A stretch of 64,000 bases of DNA from an uncultured Steroidobacter sp. GTDB taxonomy: Bacteria > Pseudomonadota > Gammaproteobacteria > Steroidobacterales > Steroidobacteraceae. The stretch lies in contig CALLKK010000030.1 of assembly GCA_938008435.1 (NCBI GenBank), positions 34,645 through 98,644 on the forward strand. The letters run 5' to 3'. The notes under the pieces are model-generated. The model searched no databases and was not told the origin of the DNA. It was given only the letters and a program-made list of their open reading frames with translations. Positions 25,785-34,373 of this stretch are shown one piece after another. How positions within the stretch are numbered: position 1 is the stretch's first letter; every line of letters begins with the position of its first letter. The position numbers were made by a program, and so were the translations under genes.

Positions 25785-26797
25785 TGTTCGCTGCCGCCAG
25801 GTGGTCTGTCGGTGTCGTGCTGCTCTCGCTGGCGGCGCTTGCGCACGCCGGCGATCGCGGGGCGCGCGAATGGCTCGAGCGCATGTCCGAGTCGATGTCG
25901 ACTCGCAATTACGAGGCGCGCTTCTTCAGGATTCGCGATTCGCGTTCGGACGGTTGGCGCATTATTCATCGCGTCGATCGCGGGCGGGCCACCGAACGGC
26001 TCGTATCGCTCGATGGCAGTGGTCGTGAGTACATCCGCAACGAAGCGGAGGTCATCTGCTACTTGCCCGATCAGCGCAAGGTGCTGGTCGAGAAGCGGGC
26101 GCAGGAAAGCACGCTGCTCAGCACCGTGCCTGTCTACAGCGAGCGGCTCGAAGCCAATTACAGCATCGAGCTCGGCGGCGCCACGAAGACGCTCGGGCGC
26201 CGCACGCAGCTGATCCTCGTCAAGCCGCGCGATCAGTTCCGCTACGGATATCGCCTCTGGCTCGATGAGGAGACGGCGATGCCCCTCAAGTCGCAGCTCG
26301 TCGATCGCAACGGCAACATCATCGAGCAGATCCTGTTCGCCGAGCTGCATTTCCGCGAGCGTATCTCGGCCGACGCCCTGAAACCGTCCGTTGCGACCGA
26401 CGGGTTCCAGTGGATTTATCAGGACACGCAGCCCGAGATCCGCAACGCCACCTTGGATTGGGTCATCCGGCCGCCCGCCGGGTTCAGGCTCACGACATGG
26501 CGCGTCCAAGCCATCGCCGGTTCGAGCGCACCGGTGCAGCATCTCGTGTATTCCGACGGCTTGGCCTCGGTGTCCGTGTTCATCGAGCCGCGCAATCCGC
26601 AATCCGAGCCCATTCGGGGTCTCGCCAAAGTCGGTGCTGCATTCGCCTATTCGCGCGATCTCGACGGCCACCAAGTGACCGCCGTCGGCGAAGTGCCCGC
26701 CGTGACGGTGCAGGCGATCGCCACCGGCGTAACCAAGGAACCCGACACGGCAGCCTCCGCGCTCGTGCCCGCGCCGGAAGCGCGCTCGCCTCGTTAA
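25784..26797 (+). CDS. rseB: sigma-E regulatory protein RseB (MucB family)
   Basis: RseB is periplasmic, binds RseA and shields it from DegS; lipopolysaccharide intermediates displace it. The 337-residue product has a signal peptide ending near LAALAHAGDR, the MucB/RseB N-terminal lipid-binding-like domain (YEARFFRIRDSRSDGWRIIH), and a C-terminal domain with FQWIYQDTQP and HQVTAVGEVPAVTVQAIA. It begins on the rseA stop (TGATG). rseC and mucD/degP, which often follow, are absent; a small thioredoxin-fold gene comes next. Confidence 0.94.
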   Translation: MFAAARWSVGVVLLSLAALAHAGDRGAREWLERMSESMSTRNYEARFFRIRDSRSDGWRIIHRVDRGRATERLVSLDGSGREYIRNEAEVICYLPDQRKVLVEKRAQESTLLSTVPVYSERLEANYSIELGGATKTLGRRTQLILVKPRDQFRYGYRLWLDEETAMPLKSQLVDRNGNIIEQILFAELHFRERISADALKPSVATDGFQWIYQDTQPEIRNATLDWVIRPPAGFRLTTWRVQAIAGSSAPVQHLVYSDGLASVSVFIEPRNPQSEPIRGLAKVGAAFAYSRDLDGHQVTAVGEVPAVTVQAIATGVTKEPDTAASALVPAPEARSPR

Positions 26798-26836
26798 CCG
26801 TCCAGCCACACGTTCGGCGCTGTGAGAGGGGATCTC

Positions 26837-27097
26837 ATGTTCGAGTGGGAGGTGCTCACGCGCGACGGCTGTTCGCTCTGTGAGGCGTTCGTCGCGGAGC
26901 TGGCCGAGGCCCTCGGACCTGCCCGTGCCGCCGAGGTGCGCGTCGTCGACGTCGATGCCGATCCGACCCTCAAGCGCAAGTACGGCCACCGTGTCCCCGT
27001 GCTTCGCATCGACGGCGAGTTCGTGTGCGACTACCGTCTCGACCACGAGCGCCTTGCGCCTTACCTGCAAGCGGTCGGCGATCGACCGGCTCCCTAA
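26837..27097 (+). CDS. glutaredoxin-like (DUF836) small thioredoxin-fold protein
   Basis: An 86-residue protein of the glutaredoxin-like DUF836 family. The N-terminal strand (WEVLTRDGC) leads into a CSLC redox motif, and the cis-Pro loop appears as HRVPVLRIDGE. It has no signal peptide and should be cytoplasmic. ATG 26837 follows a good ribosome site (AGAGGGGA) and is preferred to GTG 26822. It lies 39 bases after rseB on the same strand and may be co-transcribed. The redox partner is unknown. Confidence 0.85.
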   Translation: MFEWEVLTRDGCSLCEAFVAELAEALGPARAAEVRVVDVDADPTLKRKYGHRVPVLRIDGEFVCDYRLDHERLAPYLQAVGDRPAP

Positions 27098-27129
27098 CGC
27101 GTCGTCCAGCGTCCCATCGGCGGGTTCGC

Positions 27130-27135
27130 TATAAT
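27130..27135 (+). promoter_or_regulatory. -10 box upstream of lepA
   Basis: A perfect TATAAT at 27130-27135, 208 bases before lepA. No good -35 is seen 16-18 bases upstream, so strength is uncertain. The intervening GC-rich leader contains no recognised ORF. Confidence 0.4.
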
Positions 27136-27342
27136 CCGCCGCCGATTTGTGCCACCCCGTCTGTTCCTTCAGTAGCCCATGCCAGGTTGGTGACGCCGCG
27201 GCGGGCGGGGATGCGACCACTCAGACTGCGATGACCAGACATCCTGTGCGGTCCGAAGCGCCGCGCGTCGAGCACAACGTTCCGAGCTGTCCTGCGGCGT
27301 GAGCGTCGGCGGCGTGCTGCGCGCTTGAGCCTGTGAGAACTG

Positions 27343-29145
27343 ATGAATCTGATTCGTAACTTTTCCATCATCGCGCACGTCGATCACGGGAAGTCCACGC
27401 TCGCCGACCGTTTCATTCAGCTGTGCGGCGGCCTGGAAGCGCGCGAGATGGAAGCGCAGGTGCTCGACTCGATGGATCTCGAGCGCGAGCGCGGCATCAC
27501 GATCAAGGCGCAGAGCGTCTCGCTCAGATATCGGGCGCGCGACGGCCAGACCTACCAGCTGAATCTCATCGACACGCCGGGCCACGTCGACTTCTCCTAC
27601 GAAGTGTCCCGCTCGCTGGCGGCCTGCGAAGGCGCGCTCTTGGTCGTCGATGCAGCGCAGGGCGTCGAGGCGCAAAGTGTGGCGAACTGCTACACGGCGA
27701 TCGAGCAGGGCCTCGAAGTCGTCCCGGTGCTCAACAAGATTGACCTGCCGTCGGCGGATCCCGCCCGCGTGATCAACGAGATCGAAGAGATCATCGGCAT
27801 CGAGGCGCAGGACGCGATTCGGGTGAGCGCCAAGACGGGCGAGAACGTCCCCGAGCTCTTGGAAGAAGTGATTCGCCGTATCCCGCCGCCGAAGGGCGAT
27901 CCGAACGCACCGTTGCAGGCGTTGATCATCGATTCGTGGTTCGACAACTACGTGGGCGTGGTCTCGCTCGTGCGCGTGGTCAACGGCTCGCTCAAGCGCG
28001 GCGCGAAGATCCGCGTATGGTCGACGGGGCGCACGTACACGGTCGACAAGCTCGGCCGCTTCACGCCGAAATCGGTCGCGAGCGAGACGCTCGAGACGGG
28101 CGAAGTCGGCTTCATGATCGCCGGCATCAAGGACATCGACGGAGCGCCGGTGGGCGATACGATCACCATGGATGCGCGGCCGTGCGAGGCGCCGCTCGCC
28201 GGCTTCAAGCAGATTCAGCCGCGCGTGTTCGCAGGCCTTTTCCCGGTGCGCTCGGACGACTACGAGGCCTTCCGTGACGCGCTCGCCAAGCTCAAGCTCA
28301 ACGACTCGGCCTTGCATTACGAGCCAGAGGTATCGAGTGCGCTCGGCTTCGGCTTCCGCTGCGGCTTCCTGGGTCTGTTGCACATGGACATCGTGCAGGA
28401 GCGGCTCGAGCGCGAATACAACCTGGATCTCGTCACGAGTGCCCCGACGGTGGTGTACGAGATCGTCAAGACGGACGGCACCACGCTCTACGTCGACAAC
28501 CCCGCGAAGCTGCCGCCGACCAACGAAATCGCCGATCTGCGCGAGCCGATCATTACGGCGAACATCCTGCTGCCGCCCGAGCATGTCGGTGCGGTGATCA
28601 AGCTGTGCACGGAGAAGCGCGGGCGGCAGACCAAGATGCAGTACCTCGGCGCGCAGGTTTCCCTGCAGTACGAGATGCCGCTTGCCGAGGTCGTGCTCGA
28701 TTTCTTCGATCGGCTGAAGTCGGTCAGCCGCGGCTATGCCTCGTTCGACTACGAGTTCAACCGCTTCGAGTCGGCGCCGCTCGTCAAGCTCGATATCTTG
28801 ATCAACGGCGACCGGGTCGATGCGCTGTCGATCATCGTCCACCGCGACAATGCCTATCAACGCGGACGCGAGCTCGTGGACAAGATGCAGGAGCTGATTC
28901 CGCGGCAGATGTTCGAAGTGGCCGTGCAGGCCGCGATCGGCAGCCACATCATCGCGCGCGCCACCGTGAAGGCCTTGCGCAAGAACGTCACCGCCAAGTG
29001 CTACGGCGGCGACGTTTCGCGTAAGCGCAAGTTGCTCGAGAAGCAAAAAGAAGGCAAAAAGCGCATGAAGCAACTGGGGTCGGTCGAGATCCCCCAGGAG
29101 GCCTTCCTCGCAGTGCTCCAAGTCGGCAAGGACAAGGGTTCGTGA
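27343..29145 (+). CDS. lepA: elongation factor 4 (back-translocating GTPase LepA)
   Basis: LepA is a ribosome-bound GTPase that acts in translation and in 30S biogenesis. The 600-residue product starts MNLIRNFSIIAHVDHGKSTL with the G1 P-loop at the expected position, then ERERGITIKAQ (G2), DTPGHVDFSYEVSR (G3) and NKIDLPSADP (G4). EF-G-like domains follow, and the LepA-specific C-terminal domain ends with the basic KRKLLEKQKEGKKRMKQ segment. lepB follows 50 bases later, as in E. coli. Confidence 0.99.
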   Translation: MNLIRNFSIIAHVDHGKSTLADRFIQLCGGLEAREMEAQVLDSMDLERERGITIKAQSVSLRYRARDGQTYQLNLIDTPGHVDFSYEVSRSLAACEGALLVVDAAQGVEAQSVANCYTAIEQGLEVVPVLNKIDLPSADPARVINEIEEIIGIEAQDAIRVSAKTGENVPELLEEVIRRIPPPKGDPNAPLQALIIDSWFDNYVGVVSLVRVVNGSLKRGAKIRVWSTGRTYTVDKLGRFTPKSVASETLETGEVGFMIAGIKDIDGAPVGDTITMDARPCEAPLAGFKQIQPRVFAGLFPVRSDDYEAFRDALAKLKLNDSALHYEPEVSSALGFGFRCGFLGLLHMDIVQERLEREYNLDLVTSAPTVVYEIVKTDGTTLYVDNPAKLPPTNEIADLREPIITANILLPPEHVGAVIKLCTEKRGRQTKMQYLGAQVSLQYEMPLAEVVLDFFDRLKSVSRGYASFDYEFNRFESAPLVKLDILINGDRVDALSIIVHRDNAYQRGRELVDKMQELIPRQMFEVAVQAAIGSHIIARATVKALRKNVTAKCYGGDVSRKRKLLEKQKEGKKRMKQLGSVEIPQEAFLAVLQVGKDKGS

Positions 29146-29195
29146 CGAACGGCGGCGGGGCAGGGATCACCATCCAATAACACGAGCGAAGAGTC

Positions 29196-30200
29196 TTGGA
29201 CGCAACGACTTTCTGGCTTCTCATCCTCACCGCCGGTCTGGGTCTGTATCTGCTCGTGGACGACCTGCTGCTCTCCACGGCACGCAAGGCCAGTTCGCAG
29301 CCGCCTTATCGGGCGCCGGCCGGCATTCGCGCGCTGCGTTGGGCGCTGCTGTTCCTGGTGATCTTCGTGGTACGCAGGCTCGCCACGCGCAACGCGCTCG
29401 ACTTCAGTCTCGTGCTGGTGCTCGCCACCGTGCTTACCGGGCTGATCTGGCTGATCGATGTGCTGTGGCTCAAGCCGCGGCGTCAAGCACATGCCGCCGC
29501 GCTCGGCAGGCCCGAAACCGATGCCGCTTTCGCACAGCCCTTGAGTGCGGAGTACGCCAAGTCGTTCTTTCCGGTCATCCTGGTCGTGCTGCTCATTCGC
29601 TCGTTCCTGTTCGAGCCGTTTCGCATTCCGTCCGACTCGATGATGCCGACGCTGCTCGACGGCGATTTCATCTTCGTCAACAAGTTCGCCTACGGCCTGC
29701 GTTTGCCGGTCGTGCACACGAAGATCGTCGAGGTGGGAGAGCCGAAACGCGGCGATGTCATCGTGTTTCGCCTGCCGTCGGATCCGCAGACGAATTACAT
29801 CAAACGCCTCGTCGGCTTGCCGGGCGACCACATTCAAGTCCGGGGTCGTCAGGTCTATATCAACGGCGCGCCGGTGCCGTTGCAGATCAATGGACGGTAT
29901 GAGGGACCGCGCAACGATGGGCCGCACGCCCGTGCGCTCATCGGGACGGAGTTCCTCGACGGGGTCGAGCACCAAGTGCTCTACATCCCGGACAGCGGCA
30001 CCAAGGACTTCGAGGCGGTGGTGCCTGCCGGGCACTACTTCTTCATGGGCGACAATCGCGATAACAGTCGGGACAGCCGCTACAACGAAGTCGGGTTCGT
30101 GCCCGAGGAGAATCTGGTCGGCAAAGCCGTACGGATTTGGCTGAACTGGGACCTGCCATCTGCGCCAATTTGGGACCGAATCGGCAATCCGATCCGCTAG
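29196..30200 (+). CDS. lepB: signal peptidase I
   Basis: LepB removes signal peptides from exported proteins at the outer face of the inner membrane. The 334-residue product has N-terminal membrane helices (about residues 6-20, 47-60 and 69-90), a further hydrophobic stretch at 123-138, and the catalytic Ser148 in PSDSMMPTLLDGD with Lys203 in NYIKRLVGLPGD; the third signature reads GDNRDNSRDSR. TTG 29196 is used because it gives the expected N-terminal helix, and no ATG is available there. It probably shares an operon with lepA and the downstream DUF4845, rnc and era genes. Confidence 0.95.
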   Translation: MDATTFWLLILTAGLGLYLLVDDLLLSTARKASSQPPYRAPAGIRALRWALLFLVIFVVRRLATRNALDFSLVLVLATVLTGLIWLIDVLWLKPRRQAHAAALGRPETDAAFAQPLSAEYAKSFFPVILVVLLIRSFLFEPFRIPSDSMMPTLLDGDFIFVNKFAYGLRLPVVHTKIVEVGEPKRGDVIVFRLPSDPQTNYIKRLVGLPGDHIQVRGRQVYINGAPVPLQINGRYEGPRNDGPHARALIGTEFLDGVEHQVLYIPDSGTKDFEAVVPAGHYFFMGDNRDNSRDSRYNEVGFVPEENLVGKAVRIWLNWDLPSAPIWDRIGNPIR

Positions 30201-30335
30201 AGACGGTAGACTGTACAAACCTCATCGGCGGTCGATCGTGGCCGTCGGCGGTCGGGCAGCGGACCGGTCGCCGGACCACCGCGACGAGCCGGGTTCGGTC
30301 TTGCTGCAGCCATTTGAGACATGAGGAGTCTTGTG

Positions 30336-30701
30336 ATGCGTGCTCGACAGCGTGGCGCAACCTTCATCGGCATGGTCGTGATCATCGCGATCCTCGGCCT
30401 AGGCCTGTACGCCGGCATCCGGCTGATCCCGCTTTATTTCGAGTACTTCGCCGTCGTGCAGGCCATGGAACAGACCGCCAACGAGAACAAGGGCAATCCC
30501 ACCAGCCCACCGCAGATCCGCGCCGCGCTGGAGCGTCGCTGGACGATCGAAGACATCAAGAGCGTCCAGCCGAAGGAAATCGAGATCAAGCGCACGGGCA
30601 ACGGCTACACGATGCGTGCTGCGTACGAAGCACGTGCACCGTTCATCGGCAACGTGTCGCTCGTCGCCGAGTTCGACAAGACCGTGACCCTCGTGCAGTG
30701 A
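30336..30701 (+). CDS. DUF4845 membrane protein
   Basis: A 121-residue protein of the DUF4845 family, usually found between lepB and rnc in gammaproteobacteria. The N-terminus MRARQRGATFIGMVVIIAIL looks like a type IV pilin leader (Arg-Gly then a hydrophobic helix beginning A-T-F), but lacks the rest of a pilin. The remaining 85 residues are soluble and presumably periplasmic. ATG 30336 has a perfect AGGAG 7 bases upstream, so it is preferred to ATG 30321. The function is unknown. Confidence 0.85.
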   Translation: MRARQRGATFIGMVVIIAILGLGLYAGIRLIPLYFEYFAVVQAMEQTANENKGNPTSPPQIRAALERRWTIEDIKSVQPKEIEIKRTGNGYTMRAAYEARAPFIGNVSLVAEFDKTVTLVQ

Positions 30702-30735
30702 GCCGGGCGGGAGTCGATTCGTTCAGGAACCTGGA

Positions 30736-31428
30736 GTGAAGACAGCGCTTGAGTGGCAGCGCGACGCGCTCGGCTACGAGTGTCGCGATCCGGCCTTATT
30801 GGAAGCCGCGCTCACGCATCGCAGCGCGGGCGGGCCGCACAACGAGCGGCTCGAGTTCTTGGGCGACGCGATCTTGAACTGCGTTGTCGCAATCCTCGTC
30901 TTCCGCGAGTTCGGCGGCGCCGACGAAGGCGAGCTGTCGCGCTTCAGGGCGAGCCTGGTGAGCGGCGAGGCGCTTGCCGCTATTGCAGCCGAGATCGGGC
31001 TCGGCGATCAGCTGCGGCTGGGCTCGGGCGAGCTCAAGTCCGGGGGCTTTCGCCGCAAGTCGATCCTCGCCGATTCGCTCGAAGCCGTCTTCGGCGCGAT
31101 CTATCTCGACGGTGGCTTCGAAGCGGCTGCCAAGGTGATCGAGCGGCTGATCGTGCCGCGGCTCGATCGCCTGCCGAGCGCGGCCGAGCTCAAAGATCCC
31201 AAGACGCGTTTGCAGGAGATGTTGCAAGCGCGCGGCTTGCCGTTGCCCGTCTATACGGTGGATTCGGTTTCCGGCGAGGCGCACAATCAGCTCTTTGCGG
31301 TAAGCTGTTCCGTCGATGCGCTCGGTTTGAAAACCCACGCTAGCGGCGCGAGCCGCCGGCGTGCGGAGCAAGCAGCCGCACAGCTCATGATCGAGCAGAT
31401 CCAGTCTTCGACGTCTCCCTCCAAGTGA
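30736..31428 (+). CDS. rnc: ribonuclease III
   Basis: RNase III cleaves double-stranded RNA, including the rRNA precursor. The 230-residue product has the signature NERLEFLGDAIL (Asp44 is a catalytic metal ligand), the second acidic site in ADSLEAVFGAIYLDGG, and a C-terminal dsRNA-binding domain with KTRLQEMLQARGLPLPVY and ASRRRAEQAAA. It starts with GTG 30736. The stop overlaps the GTG start of era (GTGA), a conserved rnc-era coupling. Confidence 0.97.
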   Translation: MKTALEWQRDALGYECRDPALLEAALTHRSAGGPHNERLEFLGDAILNCVVAILVFREFGGADEGELSRFRASLVSGEALAAIAAEIGLGDQLRLGSGELKSGGFRRKSILADSLEAVFGAIYLDGGFEAAAKVIERLIVPRLDRLPSAAELKDPKTRLQEMLQARGLPLPVYTVDSVSGEAHNQLFAVSCSVDALGLKTHASGASRRRAEQAAAQLMIEQIQSSTSPSK

Positions 31429-32339
31429 ACAACGCCGCCGTGTCCGACGAAACTGCCTATCGCTGCGGCTTTGCCGCTCTCGTCGGTCGACCGAATGTCG
31501 GCAAGTCGACGCTGCTCAATGCCCTCATCGGGGAGAAGATCAGCATCGTCACGCCAAAGCCGCAGACGACGCGTCATCGCATCCTCGGCATCCTCACGAA
31601 GCCGTTTGCCCAGATCATCTTCGTTGATACGCCCGGTCTGCACAGCACGGCGCGCCGGGCGATGAATCGACACATGAATCGCGCCGCGCTCGCCTCGCTG
31701 CAGGATGCCGACCTCAACTTGTTCGTGGCCGAGGCGTTGCGCTGGACCGACGAGGATCAACGCGTGCTCGAGGAGCTTGTCAAACAGGGCAGGCCGATCA
31801 TCGTGATCCTCAACAAGGTGGACAAGGTGTTCCCCAAGGAGCGCCTGCTACCGTTCATCGATGAGCTCGCCCAGCGCGCCAAGTTCGAAGAGATCGTGCC
31901 CGTCTCGGCGCTGCGCGGCACTCAGCTCGAGCGCTTGCCCGAGACGATCGCGAAATACCTACCGGTCTCGCCGCCGCATTTCCCGGCCGATCAGCTGACC
32001 GATCGAAGCCTGGAGTTCCAGGCGGCCGAGATCGTGCGCGAGAAGCTCACGCTGCGTTTGCGTCAGGAGCTGCCGTACGGATTGACCGTGGCCATCGAAC
32101 GCTTCGCCGAAGAGGACGGGCGATTCGTCATCAACGCCGTCATCTGGGTCGAGCGCACGGGGCAGAAGGCGATCGTGATCGGTCACGGCGGCGAGCAGCT
32201 CAAAGAAGTCGGGCGCGCGGCGCGCCTGGAAATGTGCGAGCGCTTCGGTCGTCCGGTACACCTCGAGCTGTGGGTGAAAGTGAAGGAGAACTGGTCGGAC
32301 AACGAAGCAGCCCTCAAACAGCTCGGCTACGAGATCTGA
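31425..32339 (+). CDS. era: GTPase Era
   Basis: Era is a GTPase that binds the 3' end of 16S rRNA and checks 30S maturation. The 304-residue product has GRPNVGKSTLLNAL (G1), the switch KPQTTRHRI (G2), VDTPGLH (G3) and ILNKVDKV (G4). A C-terminal KH domain carries QKAIVIGHGGEQLKEVGRAA, including the GxxG loop. The start is GTG 31425 within the rnc stop. recO follows after 81 bases, as in many relatives. Confidence 0.98.
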   Translation: MNNAAVSDETAYRCGFAALVGRPNVGKSTLLNALIGEKISIVTPKPQTTRHRILGILTKPFAQIIFVDTPGLHSTARRAMNRHMNRAALASLQDADLNLFVAEALRWTDEDQRVLEELVKQGRPIIVILNKVDKVFPKERLLPFIDELAQRAKFEEIVPVSALRGTQLERLPETIAKYLPVSPPHFPADQLTDRSLEFQAAEIVREKLTLRLRQELPYGLTVAIERFAEEDGRFVINAVIWVERTGQKAIVIGHGGEQLKEVGRAARLEMCERFGRPVHLELWVKVKENWSDNEAALKQLGYEI

Positions 32340-32420
32340 GCTCTAGGCCGCGTGGCCGGCCTCGACCGAGCGGCGTAGCTCGCGCGCGCGTGCTCCGAAG
32401 GGCCGCCGCCCAGACGTCGT

Positions 32421-33161
32421 ATGCGCACCCACCTCGAACCCGCTTACGTGCTCCATCAGCGTCCGTATCGAGATACGAGCCGGATTCTCGAGCTGTTCAC
32501 GCGCGATCATGGACGCGTTTCGTTGTTCGCACGCGGTGCGCGCGGCGGGCGCAAAGGGACGGCAGCGCTTTCCTCCATGCTGCAGCCGTTCAATCGTCTG
32601 CTGGTGTCCTGGAGCGCCCGAGGCGATGCGGGTCAGTTGACGGGAGCGGAGTTCGACGGCGGCGTACGCCTCATGCCGCCTGCGCAGCTCGTCAACGGGT
32701 TTTACCTGAACGAGCTATTGCTCAATCTGTTCACGCGCCACGATCCGCAGCCCGATGTCTTCGACCTGTACGGTGCGACCATCGAGCGGCTGAAAGACGG
32801 TGACAGTCCTCTCGCGCATCTGCGCCGCTTCGAGAAACGCCTGCTCGAGCTCTTGGGCTACGGGCTTGAGCTCGAACGAGAGGCGCTGAGCGGTGCGCCG
32901 ATCGAGGCCGATGCGCTGTATCACTATCGAATCGAGCTGGGTGCGGTGCGTGCGCTCGAGGTCGCCGAAGGCCCGATGATGTTTGCCGGCTCGACGCTCT
33001 TGGCGTTGGCGCGTGAGGACTTCGCGGATCCCTTCGTTTGTTCGGAAGGGCGCCGCCTCTTTCGCGCCGCGCTCGATCGCATCCTCGACGGACGAGAGCT
33101 CAAGACGCGCGAGGTTATGCGCGCATTGCGTCGCGGCCGGAAACCCTCGCCGGGCGGGTAA
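32421..33161 (+). CDS. recO: DNA repair protein RecO
   Basis: RecO anneals DNA and, with RecR, loads RecA onto SSB-coated single strands. The 246-residue product has an N-terminal OB-fold (AYVLHQRPYRDTSRILELFT, then RGARGGRKG) and an alpha-helical C-terminal part (NGFYLNELLLNLFTRHDP, RRFEKRLLELLGYGLEL). The zinc-finger cysteines of some RecO proteins are not present, as in other gammaproteobacteria. It sits in the rnc-era-recO-pdxJ-acpS order seen in E. coli. Confidence 0.94.
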   Translation: MRTHLEPAYVLHQRPYRDTSRILELFTRDHGRVSLFARGARGGRKGTAALSSMLQPFNRLLVSWSARGDAGQLTGAEFDGGVRLMPPAQLVNGFYLNELLLNLFTRHDPQPDVFDLYGATIERLKDGDSPLAHLRRFEKRLLELLGYGLELEREALSGAPIEADALYHYRIELGAVRALEVAEGPMMFAGSTLLALAREDFADPFVCSEGRRLFRAALDRILDGRELKTREVMRALRRGRKPSPGG

Positions 33162-33173
33162 GCCCCGGCGGCG

Positions 33174-33209
33174 TTAACCGGCTTGCGCGAGCCTGCTACC
33201 ATGCAGGCT
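33174..33209 (+). promoter_or_regulatory. possible pdxJ promoter with overlapping hairpin
   Basis: TTAACC (33174-33179), 17 bases, then TACCAT (33197-33202) with TG one base upstream (TGCTACCAT), an extended -10 like that before prfB. The -10 lies in the 6-base loop of a 7-bp hairpin, AGCCTGC/GCAGGCT (33190-33209), which could instead be a weak terminator for recO. Confidence 0.35.
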
Positions 33210-33240
33210 TTCCCGCGAATCCTGCAGCTGTTTCTTCACC

Positions 33241-33990
33241 ATGGCTTCTCCCATCTACCTCGGCGTCAATGTCGATCACGTCGCGACGCTGCGGCAAGCC
33301 CGCGGCACGCGCTATCCCGATCCGTTGTTCGCTGCGCTCATCGCCGAGAAGGCCGGCGCGGACAGCATCACGGTGCATCTGCGGGAGGACCGTCGTCACA
33401 TCCAGGATCGCGACGTGCGCATGTGCAAAGAGGCGCTGCAGACGCGCGTGAACCTGGAAATGGCGGCCACCGAGGAGATGGTGCGCATCGCCTGCGACGT
33501 CGGGCCGTCCGACTGCTGTCTCGTGCCCGAGCGCCGCGCGGAGCTGACGACCGAAGGCGGGCTGGATGTGGCCGGCCAGAAGGATCACTTGACGCGCATG
33601 ATCGGGTTGCTCGCCGGCGCCGGTATCCGCGTCTCGCTGTTCATCGATCCCGACGAGCGGCAGATCGACGCGGCGTGCGCTGTCGGTGCACCTGTCGTCG
33701 AGCTCCACACCGGCGCCTACGCCGATGCGCACGGCGCCACGCAGGCGCGCGAGCTCGAGCGCATCGTGCGGGCCGCGGAATATGCTGCGCAGCGCGGCCT
33801 GAAGGTGCACGCCGGCCATGGGCTCAACTATTACAACGTCCAAGCCATCGCCGCGATTCCGCAGATCGTCGAGCTCAATATCGGCCATGCGATCGTCGCG
33901 CGCGCCGTGATCGACGGCATGGCGCAGGCGGTCTCCGAGATGAAGCGGCTGATGATCGAGGCGCGCGGGGCCGCGGCCGAACGCTCATGA
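33241..33990 (+). CDS. pdxJ: pyridoxine 5'-phosphate synthase
   Basis: PdxJ condenses 1-deoxyxylulose 5-phosphate with 3-amino-2-oxopropyl phosphate to pyridoxine 5'-phosphate, the ring-closing step of vitamin B6 synthesis. The 249-residue TIM-barrel product has GVNVDHVATLRQARGTRYPD, SITVHLREDRRHIQDRDV, VPERRAELTTEGGLDV and HAGHGLNYYNVQAIA. The stop overlaps the acpS start (ATGA), the conserved pdxJ-acpS pair. Confidence 0.98.
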   Translation: MASPIYLGVNVDHVATLRQARGTRYPDPLFAALIAEKAGADSITVHLREDRRHIQDRDVRMCKEALQTRVNLEMAATEEMVRIACDVGPSDCCLVPERRAELTTEGGLDVAGQKDHLTRMIGLLAGAGIRVSLFIDPDERQIDAACAVGAPVVELHTGAYADAHGATQARELERIVRAAEYAAQRGLKVHAGHGLNYYNVQAIAAIPQIVELNIGHAIVARAVIDGMAQAVSEMKRLMIEARGAAAERS

Positions 33991-34373
33991 TCTTCGGTAT
34001 CGGCACCGATGTCGTTCAGCTCGAACGCATCAAGCAGGTTTACGAGCGCCACGGCGAGCACTTCGTCGAACGCTTGCTGCTGCCGGCCGAACGCGAGGCT
34101 TTTGCGAACAATCGTCGCCCCGTACGCTTTCTCGCCATGCGCTTTGCCGCCAAGGAGGCGATCGTCAAAGCGATGGGAACGGGGTTCGCGCACGGTATGT
34201 GGATTCGCGACACGGGCTTCGTGCCGAATGCCTGGGGACGTCCCGAGATCATCTGGTCCGAGCGCGGCCGCGCCATGTGCGAACGGCTCGGGATCGGTGA
34301 GGGACATCTCACGCTGACCGACGAGGCGGGGCTCATCGTCGCCGTCGCCGTGCTGATGCGGAAAGAATCATGA
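33987..34373 (+). CDS. acpS: holo-[acyl-carrier-protein] synthase
   Basis: AcpS attaches the 4'-phosphopantetheine arm of CoA to acyl carrier protein. The 128-residue product begins MIFGIGTDVVQLERIKQV with the metal-binding Asp, and carries RFAAKEAIVKAMGTGF, the second family motif with the catalytic Glu-Lys region. It is coupled to pdxJ (ATGA) upstream and to the exonuclease-like gene (ATGA) downstream. Confidence 0.97.
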   Translation: MIFGIGTDVVQLERIKQVYERHGEHFVERLLLPAEREAFANNRRPVRFLAMRFAAKEAIVKAMGTGFAHGMWIRDTGFVPNAWGRPEIIWSERGRAMCERLGIGEGHLTLTDEAGLIVAVAVLMRKES

